Of a stretch of DNA of 62,016 bases, positions 54,113 to 61,951 are shown piece by piece; position 1 is the stretch's first letter, and the number at the start of each line of letters is the position of its first letter. The position numbers and the translations under genes are program-made. The stretch comes from Streptomyces sp. sk2.1 (GTDB lineage: Bacteria > Actinomycetota > Actinomycetes > Streptomycetales > Streptomycetaceae). The notes beneath the pieces are model-generated. The model was not told the origin of the DNA and did no database searches. It saw nothing but the letters and a program-made list of their open reading frames with translations. The stretch spans positions 226,735-288,750 of the forward strand of contig NZ_RDBO01000033.1 in the NCBI RefSeq assembly GCF_008120935.1, written 5' to 3'.

Positions 54113-55060
54113 TCAGTGACGGGCGGCGGTCCGCCGCCCGGACAGCCCCGCGCGTACGGCGGCTGCGCCGCGTGCCGTGGCGGCCACCGCTGCCGACCCC
54201 CCGACCGGCGACGCGTCCCGGCACATGGCGCACAGCTCCTCGTCCCCCTCCGGGGCGAACAGCATCGGCTGCACGTGGTGGGGCCCGGCGCACTCGCGCA
54301 TCGCGGCCGGGCGGGGCGGCGGAGACACCAGGGGAGGTGTCACCGGCGGCGTCACGGGATCCGGTTCGCTCAGCAGGTACCGCAGGAGGCCGCCCGGACG
54401 GTGGATGGCCCGTTCGCGTCCCGGCAGGCCGCGCCGGACCCGGTCGCGCACGTCGGCGGCGGTGTGCCCGAGGTCCAGCCACTCGGAGGCGAGCGCGACG
54501 AGCTGCGGGACCATGCCGCGCGGCACGGTCAGCCGGGGGTCCAGGGCCGTGATGCCGGTGACCAACTCCCGTGCCTCGCTGTCGCGTTCGGGAGCGGGAA
54601 CCGCAGGGCAGGGAGGGGTGGAGGTGTTTCCCGCAGGGATCTTTTCGGGATGACGACCGGCGGCCCGACCCTTCGGCTCACCGGCGGCCGGACAGACGGC
54701 CGTCGGACGGCCGTCGCACATGGCGGCCGTCGGACGCCCGTTGCGTACGGCGAGGGCTTCCTCGGCGGTCAGTGGCACGGAGGAGACCAGTTGCACGGTG
54801 GACCAGAGGCCGCGCAGCCCCTGCTGTCGCCACTCGTGCACGAATCCCTCCCCCTTGAGCTGGGCCTTGGCCCGGTTGAAGGAGCCCTTCCCGATACCGG
54901 CACGGGTGGCGGTGCGGGAAAGGGACTCCTCGGAGCCCGGAGGGAGGGAGAGCTGCCAGGTGAGGATGCGGACGGCGTCGGACGACAGCCGGGGATGCCG
55001 CAGGATCTCGTTGGAGATCTGGGAGAAGTGGCGCAAGGGCGCGATAACATGCCGAAGCAT
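54113..55060 (-). CDS. Helix-turn-helix protein with N-terminal winged helix
   Basis: A 315-residue protein. Residues 1-105 form a winged-helix-like unit (ISNEILRHPRLSSDAVRILTWQLSLPP, SLSRTATRAGIGKGSFNRAKAQLKGEGFVHEWRQQGLRG) similar to plasmid-replication or phage-type helix-turn-helix proteins common in Streptomyces. A Pro/Gly-rich linker follows, then a helical section (LTVPRGMVPQLVALASEWLDLGHT). A Cys-rich stretch (ECAGPHH, ELCAMCRDA) near residue 260-280 may bind zinc. The function is not known. It lies 127 bp downstream of a small gene on the same strand and beside an XRE/DUF397 pair, a common genomic setting for it. Confidence 0.72.
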   Translation of the reverse strand: MLRHVIAPLRHFSQISNEILRHPRLSSDAVRILTWQLSLPPGSEESLSRTATRAGIGKGSFNRAKAQLKGEGFVHEWRQQGLRGLWSTVQLVSSVPLTAEEALAVRNGRPTAAMCDGRPTAVCPAAGEPKGRAAGRHPEKIPAGNTSTPPCPAVPAPERDSEARELVTGITALDPRLTVPRGMVPQLVALASEWLDLGHTAADVRDRVRRGLPGRERAIHRPGGLLRYLLSEPDPVTPPVTPPLVSPPPRPAAMRECAGPHHVQPMLFAPEGDEELCAMCRDASPVGGSAAVAATARGAAAVRAGLSGRRTAARH

Positions 55061-55187
55061 CGTTCGTGTTCCTGTCCTGTCGGGAACTGACGGTGAAGGC
55101 CCTTGTCGCCGGGTGCAACCAGCGATGGGGGCCGCTTCATCGGTCACCGTACATGAACATCCGCGCACGCAGGGTCACTTCGTCCGG

Positions 55188-55412
55188 TCACCACTCCCCG
55201 CCGTAACGCTCCTGCTTCCGCTGGATCCATGCCTGGATCACGTGCGTCTCCTCGGGTGACGCGGCGCGCAGGTCGCCCGCGTCGATGGTCGCCACGAAAT
55301 GCACGAACCGCACCCGCCGAAGGGCTCCGTCCACCCCGATGACCTTGCCGGGGCCGTAGACGTCGGTACCGGCGTGGGCGACGTAGGCGTCCTGCTCGAA
55401 GGGTGTTGCCAT
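55188..55412 (-). CDS. Small hypothetical protein
   Basis: A 74-residue protein, MATPFEQDAYVAHAGTDVYG to ERYGGEW. I do not recognise a named family. The short beta-rich start (VAHAGTDVYGPGKVIGVDGALRRVRFVHFVATIDAGDL) suggests an SH3- or KOW-like barrel, and the C-terminus is a single charged helix (EETHVIQAWIQRKQER). A GAGAGGAAG ribosome site precedes the ATG. It is read in the same direction as the helix-turn-helix gene and divergent from the XRE regulator. Confidence 0.65.
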   Translation of the reverse strand: MATPFEQDAYVAHAGTDVYGPGKVIGVDGALRRVRFVHFVATIDAGDLRAASPEETHVIQAWIQRKQERYGGEW

Positions 55413-55535
55413 GGTGCTTCCTCTCGGCTCGCTTCACTCTGCGTGGGTGATTCATGTCACAGGGTGAGCTGCCTGCGGCTACGCTCGCCAGAGGTTTCAG
55501 CGTGACGATGCGCTTCGCACATGGGGGAGTTGTCG

Positions 55536-56363
55536 GTGGCCGGTGAGGGGATTCCCAAGGCTCGGGTCCTGTATGGCAAGGAATTACGCAGCCGCAGGGA
55601 GGCGGCGGGGTTGACGCAGGAGCAGCTGAGCCAACGTGCGTTCCTGTCCCGTACACACCTTGCCCATATGGAGGCGGGGCGGCGGCTGCCCTCGCCGGAG
55701 GACGCCGAGCGACTGGATCAAGTGCTGGACACGGGTGGGTTCTTCGTGCGGTTCCTGCCCATGCTGGACGACGAACACAAGATCGCCGAGTACTTCGAGG
55801 CGGTTGTGGAGTTCGAGAAGCAGGCGACGGTGATTCGGCATTACGACCCCAAGCTGATTCCCGGTCTGCTCCAGACGGAGGCATACGCCCGCGAGGTGCT
55901 GAGCTCCGGCTTCCCGCTCAAGAGTGAAGAGGAACGTGACAGGCTCCTCGTCACACGCCTGAAGCGCGCCCGCATCCTCGGCAACTTCGAATCGCCCGTG
56001 GTGTGGGTGCTGCTCGACGAGGCGGCGTTGCGCCGTCCCATCGGCGGACCAGCTCTGATGGCCGAACAGTTGCGTCGTGTCGTGGAGTTCGGGGAGCGGC
56101 GACGCATACGGGTGCACGTCCTGCCGTTCTCGGCGGGCTACCACGCGCTTATGGAGGGCATGGTCTTCCTGATGTGGTTCCAGGACCTGCCGCCCATCGC
56201 CTACACCGAAGGGCTCAAGTCGGGGCGGATCTGGGAGAATCCATCGGCAGTGCGCGACTTCCAGGCGGCCTACGATCACGCACTGGGGGATGCGCTCTCG
56301 CACCGGGAGTCCCTGGCCCTCATCCGTTCGGTTGCGGAGGAATACGAACAGGAAGCGCGGTGA
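55536..56363 (+). CDS. XRE-family regulator with DUF5753 domain
   Basis: A 275-residue protein with an N-terminal helix-turn-helix (KELRSRREAAGLTQEQLSQRAFLSRTHLAHMEAGRRLPS, residues 15-55) and a C-terminal DUF5753 domain starting near 95 (FEKQATVIRHYDPKLIPGLLQTEAYAREVL), ending in ALIRSVAEEYEQ. GGGGGAG lies 6 bases before the GTG at 55536, so this start is preferred over an ATG at 55521 whose own bases form that site. Codon 17 is TTA (55584-55586), so translation should need bldA tRNA. It is followed by a DUF397 gene, the usual partner of these regulators in Streptomyces, where such pairs (BldB/WhiJ-like systems) influence development. Confidence 0.9.
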   Translation: MAGEGIPKARVLYGKELRSRREAAGLTQEQLSQRAFLSRTHLAHMEAGRRLPSPEDAERLDQVLDTGGFFVRFLPMLDDEHKIAEYFEAVVEFEKQATVIRHYDPKLIPGLLQTEAYAREVLSSGFPLKSEEERDRLLVTRLKRARILGNFESPVVWVLLDEAALRRPIGGPALMAEQLRRVVEFGERRRIRVHVLPFSAGYHALMEGMVFLMWFQDLPPIAYTEGLKSGRIWENPSAVRDFQAAYDHALGDALSHRESLALIRSVAEEYEQEAR

Positions 56364-56574
56364 ATCCATCGTCCAGGACGCCTCGGTCCTGTCCGCCTGG
56401 CGCAAGTCCAGCTACAGCGGTGCCAGCAGCGGCGACTGCCTCGAAGTGAACGACGACTGCACTGCATGCGTCCCCGTCCGCGACAGCAAGAACCCGCACG
56501 GTCCGGCCGTCGTCTTCGCGGCCTCGGCCTGGACGCCGTTCGTGACGGCGGTCAAGGGCGACCGTCCGGTGTGA
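56290..56574 (+). CDS. DUF397 protein with an unclear start
   Basis: The conserved DUF397 domain is intact: LSAWRKSSYSGASSGDCLEV, then NDDCTACVPVRDSKNPHGPAVVFAASAWTPFVTAVK. DUF397 proteins are small partners of XRE regulators. The domain should begin about SIVQDASV, but no start codon is there in frame. The natural-looking GTG that overlaps the XRE stop (56360) is in a different frame. In-frame possibilities are ATG 56290 and TTG 56332, both inside the XRE gene and without a good ribosome site. A one-base change near 56360-56370 may have separated the start from the body. Confidence 0.65.
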   Translation: MRSRTGSPWPSSVRLRRNTNRKRGESIVQDASVLSAWRKSSYSGASSGDCLEVNDDCTACVPVRDSKNPHGPAVVFAASAWTPFVTAVKGDRPV

Positions 56575-56592
56575 CGGTGCGTCGGACCACGG

Positions 56593-56628
56593 AGCGGGGC
56601 CCGGTCGTCGTGACGACCGGGCCCCACT
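56593..56628. terminator. Strong bidirectional terminator
   Basis: A perfect 14-bp stem, GGGGCCCGGTCGTC and its complement, with a 2-base loop (GT), extended outward by GAG/CTC with one mismatch. It lies between the convergent DUF397 gene and the beta-helix protein gene. Confidence 0.88.
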
Positions 56629-56638
56629 CCTGTGCGTG

Positions 56639-58444
56639 CTACGGGAACGACACCACCTGCGACGGAATGGTGTCCGAGCCCGAGGTGGGCGATCCCGTTC
56701 CGTTGATGACGTGCTCGTACTGGCCCTTGCCGCCGAGCGACACCACCAGCAGGTCGTGGAACCTCACGCCCGGCTTCACCGGTGCCTGGAAGCCGTGGTC
56801 CTGGCGGATCGTCGGGTCCACGTTGAAGTAGCAGTAGCTGCCCATCCCCCAGCCCTCGTGGTTGTTCACCGAGTCGTCGACCTTGTAGGCCGCGAAGCCC
56901 TTGATCTCGCCGTCCTGGATGGCGGCCTGGTCGGGGGCGTCGTACGCCTTCTCGTTCTGGAAGAAGATCGTCCGGCCGTTCTCGCCGGACCACCGGACGT
57001 CGTACTTGTTGAAGTGCTCGACGAACAGGCCGGTCGCCAGGACGCCGTCGCCGTTGACCTGGAGGCCGTAGTCGGCCCGGTTGGTCTCCCAGCCGACCCC
57101 CTCGCCGTGGTCGGCGCGCCAGATCCAGGTGTGGTCGACGATCGTGTCGTTGCTGTTGATCACCATGCCGGTGGTGGTCCGGCCGGCCCCGGCGCCGCCG
57201 ACCCGTACGAACACGTCCTGGAGCGACGTCGGGTTGTCCGCGTGGCGCGCGGAGGCGCCCGCCGGGCCGACCTCGACCAGGGTGTCCGAGTTGGTGGGAC
57301 CGGCGTCGACGAGCAGTCCGGCGAGCTTCACCCCGTCCACGTCACCGACCCTGATGGCCGTGACGCCGTTGTCCGGGACGATCGTGGCGAGGCCCAGGCC
57401 GAGCACCACGGTGTCGGCGCGGTCGATGTCGATCGGCCGGTCCACGTGGTGGATGCCGGGCGTGAACAGCAGGTGCAGGCCCTGTTCCACCGCCGCGTTG
57501 ATCGTCTCGGCGGTCGCGCCGGGCTTCACCACGTAGAACCGGTCCAGCGGTATCGACTCGCCCTGCGGTGCGCCGTTGCCCCATGAAGTGCCGCGCGCGT
57601 TGGTGCGCTTCGCGGGCACGAACACCTTGTACGCGTCGCCGTCGAGGTACAGGAACGGCTTCTCGCGCGAGACGGGGGTGGTGTCCAGCGTGGTGTACGG
57701 CGGGTTCGGGAAGCTCTGCACGGGCGCGCCCTCGACGCCGGAGAACGTCATGTTCCAGACGGCGTTGTTCCAGCCGCCGACCGAGCTGTCCCGGGTGTAC
57801 CACTGCTGTTGTGAGTACGGTGCGACCTGGCCGTCGATCCTGCTGTCGGCGATGTAGCCGCCGCTGGCCCAGCCGTAGCCGTCGGGTGCGAGGTTCAGTC
57901 CGCCCCGGACGTGCATCCGGCGGAACGGCGCGGCCTGCGAGACCGCCCAACGGTCCGTGCCGTTCACCGGGTTGAGTGCCAGGTTCTCCGCCGAGCGCCA
58001 GAAGTTCTGGGTGGCGTTCCCGTCGAACCAGCCGGCGTCGACCGTCACGTCGCCGTTGAACGTGGTGTCGTCCGGGCTCAGCCCCAGCCCGGCGATCGAG
58101 GTGTAGAAGCCGAGCTGCGCGTTGATGTTGTCGTACGTGCCCGGCTTGAAGAACAGCGCGTAGCGGCCGTCGCCGAACTGCGCCGACTCCTGTCGCTCGA
58201 AGATCTCGTCGACCTTGCCCTGGATGTCCGGCGTCGAGGGATCGAAGACCAGGACGTTGGGGCCCAGATCGCCGCCGCCGACGATCTCCTGCGTGTTCCG
58301 GTGAGTGTCCTGGCGCGTGCCCTGGCCGTGTGCCGTCGGGGCGGCGAGGGCGGAGGCGAGCAGCGCGGCGGCGAGTGCGGCGATCACGGCCGGTCCGGGA
58401 ATCCGGATCCGACGGCGTGGGGGTGCTGTGGGGGGAGCATGCAT
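56639..58444 (-). CDS. Secreted right-handed beta-helix protein, GH55-like
   Basis: A 601-residue exported protein. A long signal peptide (MHAPPTAPPRRRIRIPGPAVIAALAAALL) ends near residue 40 after TAHG. The mature part is a double beta-helix of the GH55 exo-beta-1,3-glucanase type: DGRYALFFKPGTYDNINAQLGFYTSIAGLG, RRMHVRGGLNL, GINH-like GIHHVDRPIDIDRADTVVLGLGLATIVP, and NNHEGWGMGSYCYF. Databases often label such proteins adenylyl cyclase, a label I do not follow. It may cut or bind beta-1,3-glucan. The catalytic Glu was not identified with certainty. AGGAGAAG lies before the ATG, and LacI-like operators lie about 85 bp upstream. Confidence 0.78.
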   Translation of the reverse strand: MHAPPTAPPRRRIRIPGPAVIAALAAALLASALAAPTAHGQGTRQDTHRNTQEIVGGGDLGPNVLVFDPSTPDIQGKVDEIFERQESAQFGDGRYALFFKPGTYDNINAQLGFYTSIAGLGLSPDDTTFNGDVTVDAGWFDGNATQNFWRSAENLALNPVNGTDRWAVSQAAPFRRMHVRGGLNLAPDGYGWASGGYIADSRIDGQVAPYSQQQWYTRDSSVGGWNNAVWNMTFSGVEGAPVQSFPNPPYTTLDTTPVSREKPFLYLDGDAYKVFVPAKRTNARGTSWGNGAPQGESIPLDRFYVVKPGATAETINAAVEQGLHLLFTPGIHHVDRPIDIDRADTVVLGLGLATIVPDNGVTAIRVGDVDGVKLAGLLVDAGPTNSDTLVEVGPAGASARHADNPTSLQDVFVRVGGAGAGRTTTGMVINSNDTIVDHTWIWRADHGEGVGWETNRADYGLQVNGDGVLATGLFVEHFNKYDVRWSGENGRTIFFQNEKAYDAPDQAAIQDGEIKGFAAYKVDDSVNNHEGWGMGSYCYFNVDPTIRQDHGFQAPVKPGVRFHDLLVVSLGGKGQYEHVINGTGSPTSGSDTIPSQVVSFP

Positions 58445-58525
58445 GGGAACACTTCTCCTGAGTCGTGGTTCGGATGCACGACGAACTGTCGAGAGAGCGA
58501 TCCGGGAGTGATCGGACAGTGATCC

Positions 58526-58549
58526 GAGAGCGCTCTGAGAGCGCTCTCT
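58526..58549. promoter_or_regulatory. Two tandem LacI-type operator palindromes
   Basis: AGAGCGCTCT (58527-58536) is followed directly by GAGAGCGCTCTC (58537-58548). Both are perfect palindromes centred on GC. They resemble the AGCGCT-core sites used by Streptomyces sugar regulators such as CebR (TGGGAGCGCTCCCA). A degenerate third copy (GAGAGAGCGATCC) lies nearer the gene. They are 82-101 bp upstream of the beta-helix gene, so that gene is probably induced by a glucan oligosaccharide. Confidence 0.65.
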
Positions 58550-58720
58550 CGACGGGTTCCGATGGTTCCGCCGCCGCGCGGTGAACGTCAAGAGGTGTGG
58601 ACGGATGGCCGTACGGGATCGACTTGAGCGCAACAACTAAAGCCAGAGGAAAGGCAATTGACCCGTCATGCGATCGGTTCGGTGAAGGTGTGGATTCAGG
58701 GGATGGCGCCCGAACGGCGA

Positions 58721-58758
58721 AGGGGCGGGGGCGGCCCCGTAAGGCCGTCCCCGCCCCT
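58721..58758 (+). terminator. Hairpin terminator with no obvious upstream gene
   Basis: AGGGGCGGGGGCGGCC pairs with GGCCGTCCCCGCCCCT (15 of 16, the odd pair being G-U in RNA) around a 6-base loop. It is clearly a terminator-like structure, but the plus strand before it has no gene back to the divergent promoter. It therefore either ends a short non-coding transcript or is a remnant of a lost gene. Confidence 0.7.
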
Positions 58759-58922
58759 CGTGGTGCGTCGGTCCGTCAGGCTTTCGGTCCGTCGGCAGGT
58801 GTTTTTCGACATGCCGCGCCGCGTGATGCTCCATCCACCGGCACCAGGCATGAGGCCACACCCTTGGGCGACGCGTCGAAAAGGAATCGTGGGGACACCA
58901 ACTGGGCTGGTAGGAAGTGGAG

Positions 58923-59399
58923 ATGACCACTCACGATCTTGATTCCATGGAGCGTCTTCTCGCGGAACGCAGCTGCGAGCGTCTGGTCCTGGAATTCGTG
59001 CGTCGGCTCGACCTGGGCGATCCGAGTACGGTCTGCGACCTCTTCACCCCGGACGGGGTCTGGGAATGGCCATATGACGGGCGCCGGATCGAGGGCCGGG
59101 AAGCCTTGCGCGCGTACTTCGGCTCCCGGCCGGTGGACCGCCTGTCCCGGCGGATGTGCACGAACATCCTGGTCACCGTCGACTCGCCGGATATCGCGAC
59201 AGCGACAACGTACTTCGCGACCTACCGAGTGGACGGCTGTACCGACGGTGCGCCGATTCCGCCTCGTCCGCCGGTGAATATCGGCCACTACGAGGACACC
59301 TTCCGCAGGATCGACGGCGTCTGGCTCATGGCGACACGCACACTCGTCCTGCCTTTCGGCGGGCCGACCGAGCGTCTGGATGCTCCGAGCCGGTCCTGA
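58923..59399 (+). CDS. SnoaL-like (NTF2-fold) protein
   Basis: A 158-residue single NTF2-like domain: CERLVLEFVRRLDLGDPSTVCDLFTPDGVWEWPYDG, EGREALRAYFGSRP, and a sheet ending GHYEDTFRRIDGVWLMATRTLVLPF. Members include polyketide cyclases, dehydratases and isomerases, but many have no assigned reaction. The ATG at 58923 has AGGAAGTGGAG in front. It is a single gene after a 478-bp gap, and its neighbour on the right converges on it. No catalytic pair was assigned. Confidence 0.82.
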   Translation: MTTHDLDSMERLLAERSCERLVLEFVRRLDLGDPSTVCDLFTPDGVWEWPYDGRRIEGREALRAYFGSRPVDRLSRRMCTNILVTVDSPDIATATTYFATYRVDGCTDGAPIPPRPPVNIGHYEDTFRRIDGVWLMATRTLVLPFGGPTERLDAPSRS

Positions 59400-59543
59400 T
59401 CAGGAGCCGACCCCCGGTTGCCGGGCTTCTTCGTCCGGTCGGTCCGGGGGTGTTGCGGGGCGGGCGCCGAGTCGTCCCGACGCCCCCCACATCCCGGATC
59501 ATCCAGGTCCGGGCAGCTCACGGCCAGGGACCGAAGCACCTGC

Positions 59544-61082
59544 TCAGTCCGTCAGTGTTTCGCTGAAGCGGGACTGGTTGGTCGGGGCGCCGATCGTGGC
59601 CGCGCCGAAGGAGACGGAGCCCTTGGCGATGATCCCGGTGGCATCCGTACCGAAGATCCACAGGGCGCCCTTGCTGTTGTTCTCCGAGGGGGCGCCGACC
59701 ACCATCTCCGTACGGCCGTTGCCGTCGTAGTCGCCCAGCGCGACGGCCTCGCCGAACTGGTCGCCCGCCTCGGCGACACCCGGGACCCCGGCCGTGTACT
59801 GGCCGAACTCCTTGGTGCCCGCGCCGCTCACGCCCTTCGGGCCACCCTTGAACACCAGGACCCGGCCGGCGTCGGAGATGCCGTTGATCCGCTCGCCGGG
59901 CAGGCCCACGGCGATGTCGGGGTAGGTGTCGCCGTTCGTGTCGCCCAGCGCCAGGCTGTAGCCCATCAGGTCGTGGGCCTCGGCCGTGCCGGAGACGCCC
60001 TCGGTGTCCTGGTTGATCCAGACGGGCTTTCGGGTGGTGCTCTGCCCCTTCGGGCCGCCGTACGAGACGAAGAGCGCGCCGCCCTTCTTCACCGGGGTGT
60101 CGGCGTGCGACCACTCGTCGCCGCGTCCGATGACGACGTCCCCGTGGCCGTCCTTGTCCAGGTCGGCGATGCCCACACTGACGCCGCCGACACCGGCGCC
60201 GTCCGCGTCCTTGATCTCGACCGGCGCGGCGAAACCGGTGCGGCCGCCCTTCAGCAGGTACGTGTGCTGCGCCCACGGGCCGTCCTCGGCGAAGCCGAGG
60301 ACCACCAGGTCGCCCACGCCGTCGCCGGTCACGTCGCCGACGGCGGTCTTCGAGACGTCGAGCAGGTCGGTGCCCTCGACCGAGAACGAACTGAGCCCGC
60401 TCCACTTGCCGGTGCGGTCGATCGGGCCGTGCAGGATGTGGCCGCCGAGTCGTGCGTCGTCCACCGCGATGTCGGTGATGCCGTCACCGTCGACATCGCC
60501 CACGCTCAGGTCACCGAAGCCGTAGGCCTGGTCACCGGGGATGGGCTTCAGGAGCATGGCGTTCTTCGAAAGGCCGGACGGGCCGCCCCAGTTGACGACC
60601 AGCACCGTGCCCTTCTCGCCGTTGGCCCGGTACGCCCAGGGGCGGCTGACGAGATCCGCGTAACCGTCGCCGTCCAGGTCGGCGCTGCGCAGCACCGTGC
60701 CGTAGCGGGCGTCCCGGGGGTTGCTGATACCCGGGCGGTCCGGCCAGGTCAGCACCTGCTTGCGGGCGGAGGACAGGCCGCCGGGGCCGCCGAACAGGAC
60801 GCTCACGGCACCCGCGCCCTCCTCCGAACCGACGACGGTGGTGGCCATGGGGGCGCCGACGGCGACGTCCGGGTAGCCGTCGCCGTTGAAGTCGTCGCGC
60901 AGCCGCTTGGGGCTCGGCGTGCTCGCGGCGGCGACGGACGACTGTGCGGCCGGGGCGGACGACTGTGCGGCGGTGACGGACGACTGTGCGGCGGCATGAC
61001 CCACGGGCGCGGCGAGGGCTCCCGCGACCAGGGCGACACCGGTCGCGATCGCCAGCCGACGGCGGGGGGAGAGAACAGGCAC
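59544..61082 (-). CDS. Secreted FG-GAP (integrin-like) repeat protein
   Basis: A 512-residue exported protein. The signal peptide VLSPRRRLAIATGVALVAGALAAPVGHA is followed by a low-complexity linker of repeated AQSS(V/A)xA units. Then come seven FG-GAP beta-propeller repeats, each with a calcium-loop motif such as DFNGDGYPDVAVGAP, DLDGDGYADL, DVDGDGITDIAV, DLDKDGHGDVVIG and DTNGDTYPDIAVGLPG. It should be a secreted or wall-associated calcium-binding propeller. It has no LPxTG motif, so the neighbouring sortase does not obviously act on it. The start is a GTG at 61082. Confidence 0.87.
   Translation of the reverse strand: MPVLSPRRRLAIATGVALVAGALAAPVGHAAAQSSVTAAQSSAPAAQSSVAAASTPSPKRLRDDFNGDGYPDVAVGAPMATTVVGSEEGAGAVSVLFGGPGGLSSARKQVLTWPDRPGISNPRDARYGTVLRSADLDGDGYADLVSRPWAYRANGEKGTVLVVNWGGPSGLSKNAMLLKPIPGDQAYGFGDLSVGDVDGDGITDIAVDDARLGGHILHGPIDRTGKWSGLSSFSVEGTDLLDVSKTAVGDVTGDGVGDLVVLGFAEDGPWAQHTYLLKGGRTGFAAPVEIKDADGAGVGGVSVGIADLDKDGHGDVVIGRGDEWSHADTPVKKGGALFVSYGGPKGQSTTRKPVWINQDTEGVSGTAEAHDLMGYSLALGDTNGDTYPDIAVGLPGERINGISDAGRVLVFKGGPKGVSGAGTKEFGQYTAGVPGVAEAGDQFGEAVALGDYDGNGRTEMVVGAPSENNSKGALWIFGTDATGIIAKGSVSFGAATIGAPTNQSRFSETLTD
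60931..60993. repeat. Three tandem 21-bp repeats in the FG-GAP gene
   Basis: Three units of 21 bp with the constant core GGACGACTGTGCGG at 60936, 60957 and 60978. They encode three AQSS-type heptads in the linker between signal peptide and propeller. The unit is a multiple of three, so copy number can change in frame. Confidence 0.88.
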
Positions 61083-61213
61083 GTGGATCAACTCCGGTGC
61101 TCGGGACGTCGGTCGGGGCAGTACGGAAAAGGTTCCGCACTGCCCCGTACGACGTCGCGCCCCGGCGGATGGTTGTGCCGAAGTGCCGACGGCCATCGAC
61201 GGACGCCGTCGGC

Positions 61214-61933
61214 TCAGCCCTCCTTGAAGGTGTCGAGATGGGCGAAGGCCACCACGTTGTCCTTGTAGTCCTTGGCGGTCTTGTCGTACGCGCCACCGCA
61301 GGTGATCAGGCGCAGCTGGGCGGAGTTGGTGTCGGCGTAGACCCGCTCGTCGGGGAAGTCCGCCTTGCTGAACTGCTCGACGGAGTCGACCTTGAACGTG
61401 GCGACGGAGCCGTCGGCGCGGGTGACGTCCACCTTGGCGCCGGGCTTGAGGTACTGGAGCTGGAGGAACACGGCCGGGCCGGTCAGCGTGTCCACGTGGC
61501 CCGCCACGATCGAGGCGCCGCGCTCGCCGGGGGTGGCGCCGTCCTTGTACCAGCCGACCAGGTTGTTGTCGTCGGGGGGCGGCGCGTTCAGCTGGCCGTT
61601 GGCGCCGAGGGACAGATCGGTGAACGGGGCGTTGACGCCGATGGCCGGGATGCTCAGCCGCTCGGGGACGGAACGCGGCATGGTCGGGCCGACGGTGGTC
61701 GGTGACGGGGGGAGCGGGGCGGGTGCGGCGTGGGAGCCGAGGATCTCGGGCGTGGCGGACGCGACGGCCGCGGGCGGTGCGGGCGGTTTGTCGTCGGCCG
61801 AGGAGCCGAAGGAGTTGTAGATGAGGAGGACGCCCACGCCGGCTGTCACGGCGGGCCACATCAGGGCGCGGCCCAGTGTGGTTCGGGGGGCAGTCCGGGT
61901 GGGGGTGGAGCCGGTCGACTGCGGGGCGGCCAT
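61214..61933 (-). CDS. Class F sortase
   Basis: A 239-residue sortase. A short cytoplasmic basic N-terminus and one membrane segment (MWPAVTAGVGVLLIYNSF, residues 25-42) come first, then a Pro-rich stalk. The catalytic domain has LSIPAIGVNAPFTDLSLGANGQL, His in SIVAGHVDTLTG (near residue 145) and the catalytic Cys in LRLITCGGAYD (near 215). Class F sortases are single-gene enzymes in actinobacteria and cleave sorting signals at the surface. The ATG has GAAAGG upstream. It lies 18 bp after the partial gene at the window edge, which may encode its substrate or partner. Confidence 0.9.
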   Translation of the reverse strand: MAAPQSTGSTPTRTAPRTTLGRALMWPAVTAGVGVLLIYNSFGSSADDKPPAPPAAVASATPEILGSHAAPAPLPPSPTTVGPTMPRSVPERLSIPAIGVNAPFTDLSLGANGQLNAPPPDDNNLVGWYKDGATPGERGASIVAGHVDTLTGPAVFLQLQYLKPGAKVDVTRADGSVATFKVDSVEQFSKADFPDERVYADTNSAQLRLITCGGAYDKTAKDYKDNVVAFAHLDTFKEG

Positions 61934-61951
61934 GGGAACGTGCCTTTCGGT

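Larger units (their letters stand above)
58445..58922. other. 478-bp divergent intergenic region
   Basis: It holds the LacI-like operators (58526-58549), a strong hairpin (58721-58758), and an A/T-richer stretch CAACTAAAGCCAGAGGAAAGG near 58630-58650 that looks like a ribosome site with no convincing gene after it. A plus-strand frame from TTG 58658 runs to 58942 but passes through the hairpin and has arginine-rich, non-coding-like composition. I do not call it a gene. Confidence 0.5.

Noticed and set aside
58597..58942. Plus-strand frames across the 58.6-58.9 kb gap
   Set aside because: They read through a strong hairpin, are Arg/Pro-rich, and show no domain. The clear start of the SnoaL-like gene is at 58923.
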